Part shown: one piece after another, positions 43,909 to 52,939 of the stretch
Position numbering within the stretch: position 1 is the stretch's first letter
How the letters are laid out: every line of letters starts with the position of its first letter
Assembly: GCA_965222705.1 (NCBI GenBank)
Contig: CBDCUO010000023.1
Location: 62,001-126,000 of the forward strand
Length of the DNA stretch: 64,000 nucleotides
Direction of reading: 5' to 3'
DNA from: JAFMDF01 sp965222705
GTDB taxonomy: Bacteria; Bacteroidota; Bacteroidia; Chitinophagales; Saprospiraceae
Position numbers and translations under genes: made by a program
Notes under the pieces: generated by a model
What the model saw: the letters and a program-made list of their open reading frames with translations, nothing else
Told to the model about the DNA's origin: nothing
Database searches by the model: none

Positions 43909-45264
43909 ATGTATTTTAAAAACATTCTTGAAATAATTGGGAACACGCCATTAATCCAAATCAATAAAATTGCCAAGGACATCCCCGCATTGATTTTGGT
44001 GAAGCTGGAAACAATCAATCCCGGTCATTCCATTAAGGATCGGATGGCTTTAAAAATGCTGGAAGATGCCGAAAAACGGGGCGTTATTAAACCAGGAGGC
44101 ACGATCATCGAATGTACTTCGGGGAATACGGGCATGGGCTTGGCTATTGCAGGATGTGTGAAAGGCTATAGAAGCATTTTTACAACCAGTGATAAACAGA
44201 GTAAGGAAAAAATTGATTTACTGAAAGCAATGGGAGCAGAGGTTATTGTTTGCCCAACCAATGTAGAACCGGACGATCCCCGATCTTACTACTCGGTGGC
44301 GGAAAGGCTGAGCCGGGAAATCCCCAATTCTTTCTGGTGCAATCAATATGATAACCTATCTAACCGACAGGCACATTACGAAACAACTGGTCCCGAAATC
44401 TGGGAGCAAACGGAAGGAAAAATTACCCATCTGATCGTAGGAGTAGGAACGGGCGGAACCGTGTCGGGGACGGCAAAGTATTTAAAAGAGCAAAATCCGA
44501 ACATTAAAATTATTGGAATTGATACCTTCGGCTCTGTTTTTAAAAAATACCACGAAACGGGTGAATTTGACCAAAATGAAATCTATCCCTACATCACAGA
44601 GGGAATAGGAGAGGATATATTGCCCAAAAATGTTGATTTTAGCTTGATAGATCATTTTGAAAAAGTAACAGACAAGGATGGTGCCTTGATGTGTCGCCGT
44701 TTGGCGAGAGAAGAGGGCATTTTATTGGGCTATTCGGCAGGTTCTGCTTTTGCTGGTTTGTTACAAGTAAGAGACCAATTTGATAAGGACGATGTGGTGG
44801 TAGTTATTATCCACGACCACGGCAGTCGCTATGTAGGAAAAATTTATAATGATGATTGGATGAGGGAAAGAGGCTTTTTAGAAGATGATCTAAGAGTGAA
44901 AGATATCATTGCTGCTAAGAAAGGAGAAAAATTCATTGCGGTTCAGCAAACAGATACCGTAAGAGAAGTTTTCAACTTAATGAAAGAAAAAGATATTTCT
45001 CAATTGCCCGTCATGAAGAATGGAAACATTATCGGCTCTATTACGGAAAGTACTGTTTTGACTTATCTTTTGGAAAACCCCATTAATAATACAGAAAATC
45101 AAATTGAGCATATTATGGGCGAACCATTTCCGATGGTGGAAGAAGACTTGCCAGTTAAAAACTTAACTCGATACATTAGCAAGGAAATACCGGCAGTTAT
45201 TGCGAAAGATAAAGCAGGTAGTATGCATATTTTAACGCAGTATGATGTTATTCAGACAATTTGA
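43909..45264 (+). CDS. cystathionine beta-synthase-like PLP enzyme with CBS domain pair
   Basis: The 451-residue protein has an N-terminal fold-type II PLP domain: GNTPLIQI, the PLP Lys43 in NPGHSIKDRMA, CTSGNTGMGLA, and the phosphate loop GVGTGGTVSG. Residues from about 330 form two CBS domains (FIAVQQTDTVREVFNLM, QLPVMKNGNIIGSITES), the usual regulatory pair. The enzyme condenses serine or O-acetylserine with homocysteine or sulfide in sulfur amino acid metabolism. The glycine before Ser in the usual PGGS motif is His here. It starts 49 bases after the LysM gene. Confidence 0.9.
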   Translation: MYFKNILEIIGNTPLIQINKIAKDIPALILVKLETINPGHSIKDRMALKMLEDAEKRGVIKPGGTIIECTSGNTGMGLAIAGCVKGYRSIFTTSDKQSKEKIDLLKAMGAEVIVCPTNVEPDDPRSYYSVAERLSREIPNSFWCNQYDNLSNRQAHYETTGPEIWEQTEGKITHLIVGVGTGGTVSGTAKYLKEQNPNIKIIGIDTFGSVFKKYHETGEFDQNEIYPYITEGIGEDILPKNVDFSLIDHFEKVTDKDGALMCRRLAREEGILLGYSAGSAFAGLLQVRDQFDKDDVVVVIIHDHGSRYVGKIYNDDWMRERGFLEDDLRVKDIIAAKKGEKFIAVQQTDTVREVFNLMKEKDISQLPVMKNGNIIGSITESTVLTYLLENPINNTENQIEHIMGEPFPMVEEDLPVKNLTRYISKEIPAVIAKDKAGSMHILTQYDVIQTI

Positions 45265-45511
45265 CATTTTTGAACAACCTGTTTGATCAATAAAATTCAT
45301 AGCTTATGACAGCCAATATTCGCTAAATGATTGCATTTTCAACACTTTTAAAAGATTTACATTCTTGCAGAAGAAAGATATAAACGAAATGAATGTAATT
45401 ATTTTATGATGTTTTATCTTTTAACAATCAGTGAAGTAATATATTTTAATATACTTAAATAAAAAATCCAAAAAAGATTTAATTATTATTTTTTCAACTA
45501 CTGAAAATTCT

Positions 45512-45519
45512 TACCTTTG
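45512..45519 (+). promoter_or_regulatory. -7 promoter box TACCTTTG
   Basis: TACCTTTG is an exact match to the Bacteroidota -7 consensus TAnnTTTG. It lies about 390 bases before the M23 gene and just before the structured segment, so transcription would start near 45525. No clear TTG is seen at -33. Confidence 0.5.
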
Positions 45520-45524
45520 TAATC

Positions 45525-45755
45525 AATCAGTTTATCAAGCTTCATTTTTGTCCAATCTGTGACAATATTTCGATTGATCTTTCATTTCTTACCCCTTTTG
45601 CCCCTCGATATAACCATCCGATTTGTTTTAGGGTGGACACATTGCTGGTTGTTTACTTGATTTTAGAGGAGCCATCCGATAATTTTTTAGCTACCCTCAA
45701 CACGGAAGAAATAGCCCTCTGATCATTTAAAACAGCCAGCGCTTTTTGCTTTTTT
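45525..45755 (+). ncRNA. candidate structured non-coding RNA or leader
   Basis: The GCTGGTTGTTT arm starting at 45644, and the sequence to AGAGG at 45669, pair with 45716-45740 (CCTCTGATC ... AACAGCCAGC) in a long imperfect stem with internal bulges and a 46-base loop. GCTTTTTGCTTTTTT (45741-45755) follows as in an intrinsic terminator, and a promoter box precedes. The shape, a long bulged rod of about 230 nt, is reminiscent of 6S-type RNAs, but the identity is unproven. It could also be a leader of the M23 gene. Boundaries are inferred. Confidence 0.4.
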
Positions 45756-45910
45756 GCACTTTTTATAGATATGGCAACAATTTTGCACAAGAAAACTTTA
45801 ACGTTCACTAATTATGGGAATCGTTATCCATTTCCTATTTTTGGGCATTGATCCTTTGATGAGCATCTTGATTTGTCAAAGATTTTAAAAAGGCTAAATT
45901 CTACGAGACT

Positions 45911-47266
45911 GTGCAATTAAAGACACCTCCTTTTTTTAATAGAAGGGCTAAAAGAACATTAAAAGCAATCACCATTTTTGCAGCAACCCTGGGTCTTTTG
46001 TACTTACTAGGTATAATGCCCCACTCAGATAAAGCAACTGCTTCGCTAGTGAAGGCGTTTAAAAAAGAAAGCGCGCATTTAAGCTCCCTTTCTATTCCCA
46101 TTCCTCAGATCAAGTATGGCTTTGCTTTAGATACCTTTCAAGTAACGGTGGATACTATTGAGAATAATCAATTTTTGGCGGATATTTTGCTGCCCCATAA
46201 GGTTAATTTTCAATCCATTGACCAATTAGCGCGCAATGTGGAAAACGTATTTTCCGTCACTAAATTGAGGGCAGACAAGGAATATACCATTTTAAGTAGA
46301 GATACAGCTGAGGGGGCGGATTATTTTATTTATGAGCCAGATGTTTACAGCTATGTCGTATATGATTTGAAAAATAATTTGGATGCAACTATCGTAGAGC
46401 GACCGGTAAAAACAACCGTAAAAGAGGCTTCTGGTATAATAGAATCTTCGCTGTGGGTAGCGATGTTGGACAATGGCTTACCCATTGAGTTGATTGACAA
46501 AATGGAGGGAGTGCTGCAATGGTCACTAGATTTTTTTCGCGTTCAAGTAGGAGATAAATTTAAGCTAATTTACGAAGAGAATACCATTGATGGTGTTTTT
46601 GCCGGTGTCGGAAAAATTCATGGGGCTTATTTCAAAAATTTTGATAATGAATTTTATGCTATTTATTATGAGAATGGCAAATTCAAAGGCTATTATGACG
46701 AGCAGGCTCGCCCGATGAAAAGCCCCTTTTTAAAATCCCCCGTTAAATATTCTCGCATTTCTTCTGGTTATAATCCTCGAAGGTTCCATCCTATATTAAA
46801 AAGAGTGCGCCCTCATTATGGGACGGATTATGCTGCGCCGAGGGGTACGCCGATTTTAGCTGTTGCCAACGGAGTTGTTGTTGCAGCGAGCTACGGAAAG
46901 GGCAATGGCCGATTTGTTAAAATCAAACATGACAAAACTTATTCGACCCAATATTTGCACATGAATGGCTTTGCCAAAGGCATCAGAAGTGGTGCGCATG
47001 TAAAGCAGGGACAGACAATTGGCTACGTTGGCTCCACTGGGTTAGCGACTGGTCCGCATGTATGCTTTCGTTTTTGGAAAAATGGCAGACAAGTCAATCA
47101 TTTGCGCCTGAAATTGCCCAACCCGACACCTATGCCGGAGTCAGAAAAGCCGACCTATTACCCAATTAGGGATAAAGTGGTGGCTCAACTAGACGCGATT
47201 CCCTATAAAGCAGTAAGGATAGAGGAAGTGAAAGAAAAACAGGAATTATCGCAAGTGCTGAAATAA
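45911..47266 (+). CDS. M23 family metallopeptidase (LytM-like), Cys in place of a zinc ligand
   Basis: The 451-residue protein starts with GTG and has a basic N-terminus and one membrane helix (TLKAITIFAATLGLLYLLGI). The middle part is a LysM/OapA-like region, and the C-terminal M23 domain has RPHYGTDYAAPRGTPILA (zinc His and Asp), YLHMNGF, and TGPHVCFRFWKNG. In the last motif the usual GPHLHF second His, a zinc ligand in LytM, is Cys, as in many Bacteroidota relatives that I recall. It would cut or sense peptidoglycan cross-links in the periplasm; the Cys could still bind zinc. Confidence 0.88.
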   Translation: MQLKTPPFFNRRAKRTLKAITIFAATLGLLYLLGIMPHSDKATASLVKAFKKESAHLSSLSIPIPQIKYGFALDTFQVTVDTIENNQFLADILLPHKVNFQSIDQLARNVENVFSVTKLRADKEYTILSRDTAEGADYFIYEPDVYSYVVYDLKNNLDATIVERPVKTTVKEASGIIESSLWVAMLDNGLPIELIDKMEGVLQWSLDFFRVQVGDKFKLIYEENTIDGVFAGVGKIHGAYFKNFDNEFYAIYYENGKFKGYYDEQARPMKSPFLKSPVKYSRISSGYNPRRFHPILKRVRPHYGTDYAAPRGTPILAVANGVVVAASYGKGNGRFVKIKHDKTYSTQYLHMNGFAKGIRSGAHVKQGQTIGYVGSTGLATGPHVCFRFWKNGRQVNHLRLKLPNPTPMPESEKPTYYPIRDKVVAQLDAIPYKAVRIEEVKEKQELSQVLK

Positions 47267-47312
47267 TTTTTTTTAAAGATTTGACATACTGTGATTTAGA
47301 TTTTTTGCTGCT

Positions 47313-48182
47313 TTACGCATTTTTCAAAACAGCTAGACAATCCTTGACGCTATCCTTCCAATAAGGTATATCCAGACCAAACTTATTTTGAATTTTTTCG
47401 CAACTCAAAACGCTATAAGCAGGACGCTTGGCAGGAGTAGGGTAGGCTTTGCTAAAAATAGCGGTCACTTTACAGTCGATACTTTTTATTTCAAAAATAG
47501 TTTTGGCGTAATCATACCAGGAAGTAACTCCCCGTGGAGCAAAATGATAAATACCTCCATAATTTTTTAAGCCTCCTTCGACTTTTCCCACAATTTTTAA
47601 AATGGCTTTTGCTATATCCCTTGCATAAGTAGGTACGCCTATTTGGTCATACACAATGTTCAGATGTGTTCTTTCTTTGCCCAGTCGCAGCATGGTTTTT
47701 AGAAAATTATGTCCAAAGGAAGAATAAATCCAAGAGGTTCGCAAAATAATAGTTGCTGGATTTTCCGCCAAAGCTGCTTGATCGCCAGCTAATTTTGTAG
47801 TGGCATAAATGCTTTTGGGGGCGGGTTTATCGGTTTCTTTCAATGGGCGGTTGATTCGGTTATGATAAACATAGTCCGATGAAATGTGGATCAAGGCGGT
47901 TCCAAATTTGCGGCAAATCTTTGCTAAGTTTTGTACAGCATCTACATTAATTTTATAAGCATTTGCTACATCACTTTCAGCTTTATCAACCGCCGTATAA
48001 GCCGCACAATTAATACAAAAATTGGGCCTTTTACTTTGGAAAACTCGGCGGACTGCTTCAAAATCACTGATATCCAAAGAAGCTCTGGAGTAGAAATAAA
48101 ATACATACTCCGGATAATTTTTGACTAAAGCCTGTATTTCACTTCCGACTTGTCCGCTAGCTCCAGTAACTAATATTTTCAT
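47313..48182 (-). CDS. rmlD: dTDP-4-dehydrorhamnose reductase
   Basis: The 289-residue extended SDR enzyme has the Rossmann motif VTGASGQVGSEI, the CINCAAYTAVDKAESD segment, the HISSDYVYH strand, and the active-site YATTKLAGDQAAL (Tyr-x3-Lys). It uses NADPH to make dTDP-L-rhamnose, the last step of the Rml pathway, for surface polysaccharide. It lies 70 bases downstream of rmlC on the same strand. The first two pathway genes (rmlA and rmlB) are not in this window. Confidence 0.93.
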   Translation of the reverse strand: MKILVTGASGQVGSEIQALVKNYPEYVFYFYSRASLDISDFEAVRRVFQSKRPNFCINCAAYTAVDKAESDVANAYKINVDAVQNLAKICRKFGTALIHISSDYVYHNRINRPLKETDKPAPKSIYATTKLAGDQAALAENPATIILRTSWIYSSFGHNFLKTMLRLGKERTHLNIVYDQIGVPTYARDIAKAILKIVGKVEGGLKNYGGIYHFAPRGVTSWYDYAKTIFEIKSIDCKVTAIFSKAYPTPAKRPAYSVLSCEKIQNKFGLDIPYWKDSVKDCLAVLKNA

Positions 48183-48252
48183 GCTTTTAGGTGATCTTTG
48201 TATTAGACTTGTTCATTTTCAAATAGGTTCGAAAACGAATTCCCAATCCGTC

Positions 48253-48810
48253 TTACGAGTTGGTATAAAATCGCTTATGTGCGCCAAATTTGGGTTGAAC
48301 TTTATCCTTTTCGGAAAGTACAACTTTATCCAAATCGATTTCCCAATTGATATTCAAAACAGGGTCATTAAAATAAATACCCGCATCATGGGACTTGGCA
48401 TAGAAATTATCGCACTTGTAGGCAAAAATTGCTGCATCACTTAAGACTACGTATCCATGTGCAAAACCTCTAGGAATGAACAATTGCTTTTTGTTGGCAT
48501 CACTTAGGCGAATGGTGAAAGATTGCCCGTAAGTAGAAGCCCCTTCTCGAATATCCACAACTACATCCAGCACCTCCCCTTGTATGACCCTAACCAATTT
48601 AGCCTGAGAATAAGGTGGCAATTGGTAATGCAGACCTCTCAATACTCCATAAGTGGACAAAGCTTGATTATCCTGGACAAATTTGGTATTAATTCCTGTT
48701 TTCCGAAAAGTTTCTGCATTATAAACTTCATAGAAATAACCTCGATCATCTCGCCATATTTTTGGATTAAAAACGACCAGATCGGGAATATTAGTTGTTA
48801 TAAATGGCAT
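48253..48810 (-). CDS. rmlC: dTDP-4-dehydrorhamnose 3,5-epimerase
   Basis: The 185-residue cupin enzyme has DDRGYFYEVYN near the N-terminus, FVQDNQALSTYGVLRGLHYQ with the catalytic His, VVDIREGASTYGQ, and FIPRGFAHGYVVLSD. It epimerises dTDP-4-keto-6-deoxyglucose at C3 and C5, feeding RmlD encoded just downstream. Length is normal. Its 5' end nearly abuts the divergent hemL region. Confidence 0.93.
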   Translation of the reverse strand: MPFITTNIPDLVVFNPKIWRDDRGYFYEVYNAETFRKTGINTKFVQDNQALSTYGVLRGLHYQLPPYSQAKLVRVIQGEVLDVVVDIREGASTYGQSFTIRLSDANKKQLFIPRGFAHGYVVLSDAAIFAYKCDNFYAKSHDAGIYFNDPVLNINWEIDLDKVVLSEKDKVQPKFGAHKRFYTNS

Positions 48811-48971
48811 TAAATAGGAAGTTAAATAGTGGGAAAGCCAAATTTTTTTTTACAATAATCCGACTTTTTTGTTACATATTCTTGGTTACTTTGGCAGATT
48901 ATTCAAAAAGGGATAAAATTATTGCTCTTCGACCGATCTCAGAATTGGTCGAAGAGCCTAAATTATATTAT

Positions 48972-50288
48972 ATGCAAATAGTGAGTCATACTGATCGTGC
49001 CAAGTCCGCAGCCTTATTTGAAGAAGCTCAATTCTACTTTCCAGGAGGGGTTAATTCGCCTGTTCGTGCTTTCAAGTCTGTTTCTGGGCCACCTTTGTTT
49101 ATAAAAAAAGGGGACGGGTGCCATATTATAGATGAAGACAATAATCGCTACATAGATTTTTGTTGTTCTTGGGGCCCATTGATTTTGGGGCATAATCATC
49201 TAAAAGTGCGAGATAGGGTTTTAGAAGCAGTCGCCAATGGCACTTCTTTTGGGACACCCACCCGCTTGGGTAATGAAATTGGAAAGCTGATTTTAAGCAA
49301 TAATAAATACGTTGAAAAATTGCGCTTTGTAAGTTCTGGTACCGAGGCGGTTATGTCTGCTTTGCGGCTGGCGAGGGGCTTTACAGGCAAAAATAAAATC
49401 ATAAAATTTGAGGGCTGCTACCACGGGCATTTTGATGCTCTTTTGGTAAAAGCAGGCTCTGGTTTGGCCACTTTTGGTGTGAGTACCTCCGCTGGAATAC
49501 CGGAGGCTTTTGCTAGAGAAACGCTGGTTTTGCCCTTAAATGACACGAATCTTTTAGACAAAACGTTGGAAAAGCATGCTCGCGATATTGCCTGTATCAT
49601 CCTTGAGCCTGTCCCTGCCAATAATGGATTGCTTTTACAAGATCCATCTTACCTGAAGTATCTGCGAGCAGTTTGTGACAAATACGGCATTTTACTAATA
49701 TTTGATGAAGTAATTTCTGGATTTAGACTGGGCTTTGAAGGGGCGGCAGGCTATTATGGCATTCGGCCGGATATTATTACTTATGGTAAAATAATAGGAG
49801 GAGGCATGCCGGTTGGGGCCTATGGGGCAAGCAAGAAAATTATGGCGCATATTGCTCCGGAAGGGAGCGTCTATCAGGCAGGCACCCTTTCTGCTAATCC
49901 GGTGACTATGGCTGCGGGTATTGCTACGTTGAAAGAATTATTAGTAGCTGGATTTTATGAAGATTTAGCGGAAAAAACTCAAAAATTTGCTCAACGGATT
50001 CAAAATTATTGCGACCAAAGGGAGTATGAGGTCAATATTGTTTATATCAGTTCGATTTTCTGGATTACTTTTTCCAAAAGCCGCATTGTTTCTGCAGACC
50101 AAATAAATCCAGTTAGTATGGAAAAATTCAAAATATTGCATCATGAATTATTGCAAAGAGGGGTCTATTTAGGCCCTTCAGGCTATGAAGTTGGTTTTAT
50201 TTCAGCAGCGCACAAAATGGAAGATTTAGAAAAAGCAGCAGATTTAATTTGCGAGAGCATAGATATTGTTTTTTCTCAATCAGCATGA
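48972..50288 (+). CDS. hemL: glutamate-1-semialdehyde 2,1-aminomutase
   Basis: The 438-residue PLP enzyme has YFPGGVNSPVRAF, the RFVSSGTEAVMSALRLAR segment, CYHGHFDALLVKAGSG, FDEVISGFR and the PLP-Lys motif ITYGKIIGGGMPVGAYG. It converts glutamate 1-semialdehyde to 5-aminolevulinate for haem synthesis (C5 pathway). I choose the ATG at 48972 (MQIVSHTDRAKSAALFEEA); the frame is open upstream to 48804, but that part has no family similarity. Its stop overlaps the start of folP (ATGA). Confidence 0.94.
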   Translation: MQIVSHTDRAKSAALFEEAQFYFPGGVNSPVRAFKSVSGPPLFIKKGDGCHIIDEDNNRYIDFCCSWGPLILGHNHLKVRDRVLEAVANGTSFGTPTRLGNEIGKLILSNNKYVEKLRFVSSGTEAVMSALRLARGFTGKNKIIKFEGCYHGHFDALLVKAGSGLATFGVSTSAGIPEAFARETLVLPLNDTNLLDKTLEKHARDIACIILEPVPANNGLLLQDPSYLKYLRAVCDKYGILLIFDEVISGFRLGFEGAAGYYGIRPDIITYGKIIGGGMPVGAYGASKKIMAHIAPEGSVYQAGTLSANPVTMAAGIATLKELLVAGFYEDLAEKTQKFAQRIQNYCDQREYEVNIVYISSIFWITFSKSRIVSADQINPVSMEKFKILHHELLQRGVYLGPSGYEVGFISAAHKMEDLEKAADLICESIDIVFSQSA

Positions 50289-51136
50289 ATATGCTTTCTC
50301 CTCAAATCACTTTGAATTGCAAGGGACAATTGCTCCCATTGGATGTGCCAATTGTTATGGGGATTCTGAATGTTACGCCTGATTCATTTTATGATGGGGG
50401 GAAATATCGGCGGGAAAAAGCCATTCTGAATCAGGCGGAAAAAATGCTTCGGGAAGGTGCGAGTATTATTGATATTGGCGGCATGTCTTCCCGCCCAGGA
50501 GCAACTATAATAGATGAGGCGGAGGAATTGGATCGGGTTATTTCTCCCATTCGGTTAATTTTAAAAAAATTTCCAAAAGCTCTTATTTCTATTGATACTA
50601 TGCGAGCAACAGTTGCCAAAAGGGCAATTGAAGCGGGGGCAGTTATGGTCAACGATATTTCAGCAGGTAAACTTGATCCTCAATTGTATGACACAGTGGC
50701 GGAGTTGGACGTTCCCTATATTTTAATGCACATGAAGGGCACTCCGAAGAATATGCAGCAAAATCCAAAATATGAAAACGCAGCCTTGGAAATTTTGGAT
50801 TTTTTTATTGAGGAAGTGGGTAAATTAAGAAAAGTAGGCGTAAAAGATATTATATTAGACCCTGGCTTTGGTTTTGGAAAAACCATAGACCACAATTATC
50901 AAATATTGAACCATCTGCATACGTTTCAAATTATGGACTTGCCTGTTCTCGTCGGAATTTCCAGAAAGTCTATGATTTATAAATTTTTAAAAACGACTCC
51001 TAATGAGGCATTAAATGGCACGACTGCCTTGAATATGGTCGCTTTGCAACAGGGGGCTAAAATTTTGAGGGTGCACGATGTAAAAGAAGCCGTAGAGGTA
51101 GTGGAATTGTTTTTGCAGCTTAAACAAAATAAGTAG
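50285..51136 (+). CDS. folP: dihydropteroate synthase
   Basis: The TIM-barrel enzyme has MGILNVTPDSFYDGG, the pterin-binding DIGGMSSRPGA, VNDISAGK, LMHMKGTPKNMQ, DPGFGFGKT and the LVGISRKSM phosphate-binding motif. It joins p-aminobenzoate to the pterin pyrophosphate in folate synthesis and is the target of sulfonamides. The start at 50285 overlaps the hemL stop by 4 bases (ATGA), implying translational coupling. An upstream in-frame start at 50249 lies within hemL and is less likely. Confidence 0.94.
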   Translation: MNMLSPQITLNCKGQLLPLDVPIVMGILNVTPDSFYDGGKYRREKAILNQAEKMLREGASIIDIGGMSSRPGATIIDEAEELDRVISPIRLILKKFPKALISIDTMRATVAKRAIEAGAVMVNDISAGKLDPQLYDTVAELDVPYILMHMKGTPKNMQQNPKYENAALEILDFFIEEVGKLRKVGVKDIILDPGFGFGKTIDHNYQILNHLHTFQIMDLPVLVGISRKSMIYKFLKTTPNEALNGTTALNMVALQQGAKILRVHDVKEAVEVVELFLQLKQNK

Positions 51137-51164
51137 GGGTATCCAGAAAAGAGAAAACTAAAAA

Positions 51165-52673
51165 ATGGCCTACCAATTAACAGAAGATAATATTAAAAGG
51201 GCAACCTTGAGTTTCCTGAAGACTTATTATAAAAATAATAGTTCCAGGGGATTTGGGGAAACAGAAACGGCGATAGATATGATGACGGGGAGCGGAATTA
51301 TTGCGGATGGTTATTTAAAATTTTCTATTGAAAACGACGCTTTTGATCTTTCTGCTACAGAAGCAGAAGAGCAGATTTTAGAAGAAAACCCAGCAAAAAA
51401 AGAAAAAGAAGTCTTTCTAGCTACTTTTGAAGCTACTTCTCAGGCAACGGCAGAAGAAGTACAATACCAAATTCAAAGAAAATTATTAATCCTGGACGCT
51501 TTAGCTTTTGCAAGTGTTATTGCTGCGGGATCCTATATGTTCAATTATTTGAATGAGCAATTTACCCTCAATCAATTGGGTACCTTTTTGTTTTTTGCCG
51601 GATTTTTTGCGGTGCTAATTGCTTCTGCCATTGGCTATCTGGTTTTGATGAAAAATAATGCCCGTTATCGCTACATATATGCCATTGCCCAGTTCAAAAA
51701 ATATCATGCAGATGAACAATGGATTTCTTATGGAGAGGATGTTTTTGCCAACCCAAATAATAAATACTTGTTAGAATTAAAAAAGCAATGTATTCGACAA
51801 GGTTTTGGTTTAATTTCCATAGATAACGATTTGCAGCCTGCTTTAGTGATGACGCCTGCTCGTGAAAACATCTTCAGCACTCGGCGGAAAATCAGGAATT
51901 TTTTTAAAGAAAAAACAACCAATAATAAAACATTTAGCTGGATTAAAGGGGTTAAAGTGCCGACGCTGACGACAAATGCTATAAATACTACGGATTATTT
52001 GCGCTACACTAAGTCCTACTGGAAACAATCAATGATTATTCTTGCTTCTTTGTTTATTATGGGGGAAGTTTACCTGGAAGAATTAAAAAATCCCAATATA
52101 GCTTATGTAGATGAATCCCAATATGAGAAATTAATAGAAAAGGAAACCGATGACAACTATCCGGAGCCAATGATTAATCTGGATTCAATCGAACGAGTGG
52201 AGGATCAATTAGATCGATCTGGAAAAAGAAGAATATCTGTACTAAAAAATCAACCAACCAAAAGAGAGAGAGAACTTGCTGCCTCGGCGACTAACCCAAT
52301 TGCTCCGATCAAAAAACAACCTACGGCTTTTATTATCTCGACAGGCTTGGATGAATATATTAGTTATGGTTGCGATCGCCTAAAAGGTTTTCAAGGAGAT
52401 AAGTATTTGGTGCAAATTGACGAATCCCGAAGCGATACGGACGCCATTCGAAAAGTAAAAGCTTTTAATGAAAGCGGTTTTCGGGCAAATGCTTTATGGC
52501 TCGGTTGCTTTTCTACTCAAAGTACAGAATATGTAATTTATGTTGACGATATTTTTAGCTCCAAAGATGAGGCAGTAGAGCGGGCTAATAGTTATCAAAA
52601 ACTAATGCTTGCTAAAGGCAGAGAAGGAGAGCAGACCGTTATTCGGATGATAAAAGGAGAAGCAGCCAATTGA
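51165..52673 (+). CDS. membrane protein with SPOR-like C-terminal region
   Basis: I do not recognise the whole 502-residue protein. It has a soluble N-terminal helical region, two hydrophobic segments at about residues 107-130 and 138-163, and a third around 285-300 (SMIILASLFIMGEVYL). The last 45 residues (LWLGCFSTQSTEYVIYVDDI followed by FSSKDEAVERAN) look like the second half of a SPOR domain, which binds denuded peptidoglycan at division sites. It is 28 bases downstream of folP and probably in the same operon. Function at the cell envelope is inferred. Confidence 0.65.
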   Translation: MAYQLTEDNIKRATLSFLKTYYKNNSSRGFGETETAIDMMTGSGIIADGYLKFSIENDAFDLSATEAEEQILEENPAKKEKEVFLATFEATSQATAEEVQYQIQRKLLILDALAFASVIAAGSYMFNYLNEQFTLNQLGTFLFFAGFFAVLIASAIGYLVLMKNNARYRYIYAIAQFKKYHADEQWISYGEDVFANPNNKYLLELKKQCIRQGFGLISIDNDLQPALVMTPARENIFSTRRKIRNFFKEKTTNNKTFSWIKGVKVPTLTTNAINTTDYLRYTKSYWKQSMIILASLFIMGEVYLEELKNPNIAYVDESQYEKLIEKETDDNYPEPMINLDSIERVEDQLDRSGKRRISVLKNQPTKRERELAASATNPIAPIKKQPTAFIISTGLDEYISYGCDRLKGFQGDKYLVQIDESRSDTDAIRKVKAFNESGFRANALWLGCFSTQSTEYVIYVDDIFSSKDEAVERANSYQKLMLAKGREGEQTVIRMIKGEAAN

Positions 52674-52939
52674 AGCTGCCCGATTTATCTTTTATTTTGT
52701 TCTCATCGTCACTTAGTGCTTTGTCAAGTTAGAAGAATTTTATATTTTAAATCCTTCTCAGTTAATCTAACGTGTTGCTTTTTCATATGTCTTCTCTTTG
52801 GAAGACAAGTTAGTAATTATTCTACTGACCAATAATTTATTCTAATGAATATCAAATTGAAAACCAAATTATTTTGAAGCTTGTGCCTCGTTCAATAGGC
52901 GCAGGCGGCATCAATTCTCACTTGGACGCGCCCTACATT

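Larger units (their letters stand above)
45265..45910. other. 646-base intergenic region with promoter and structured RNA candidate
   Basis: No protein gene is seen. The stretch holds a TACCTTTG promoter box (45512-45519), a direct repeat CCATCCGAT (45614-45622 and 45672-45680), a long imperfect hairpin (45644-45740) and a U-rich run (45741-45755). Bases 45265-45500 are AT-rich without other signals. Confidence 0.7.

Noticed and set aside
48220..48252. GGTTCGAAAAC resembling a tRNA T-arm
   Set aside because: No acceptor or anticodon stems can be formed around it; it is the short gap between rmlD and rmlC.
47313..48810. A full dTDP-rhamnose cluster
   Set aside because: Only rmlC and rmlD are here; rmlA and rmlB are absent from the window.
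48804..48971. N-terminal extension of hemL
   Set aside because: The 56 extra residues lack similarity to the aminomutase family; the ATG at 48972 gives the expected length.
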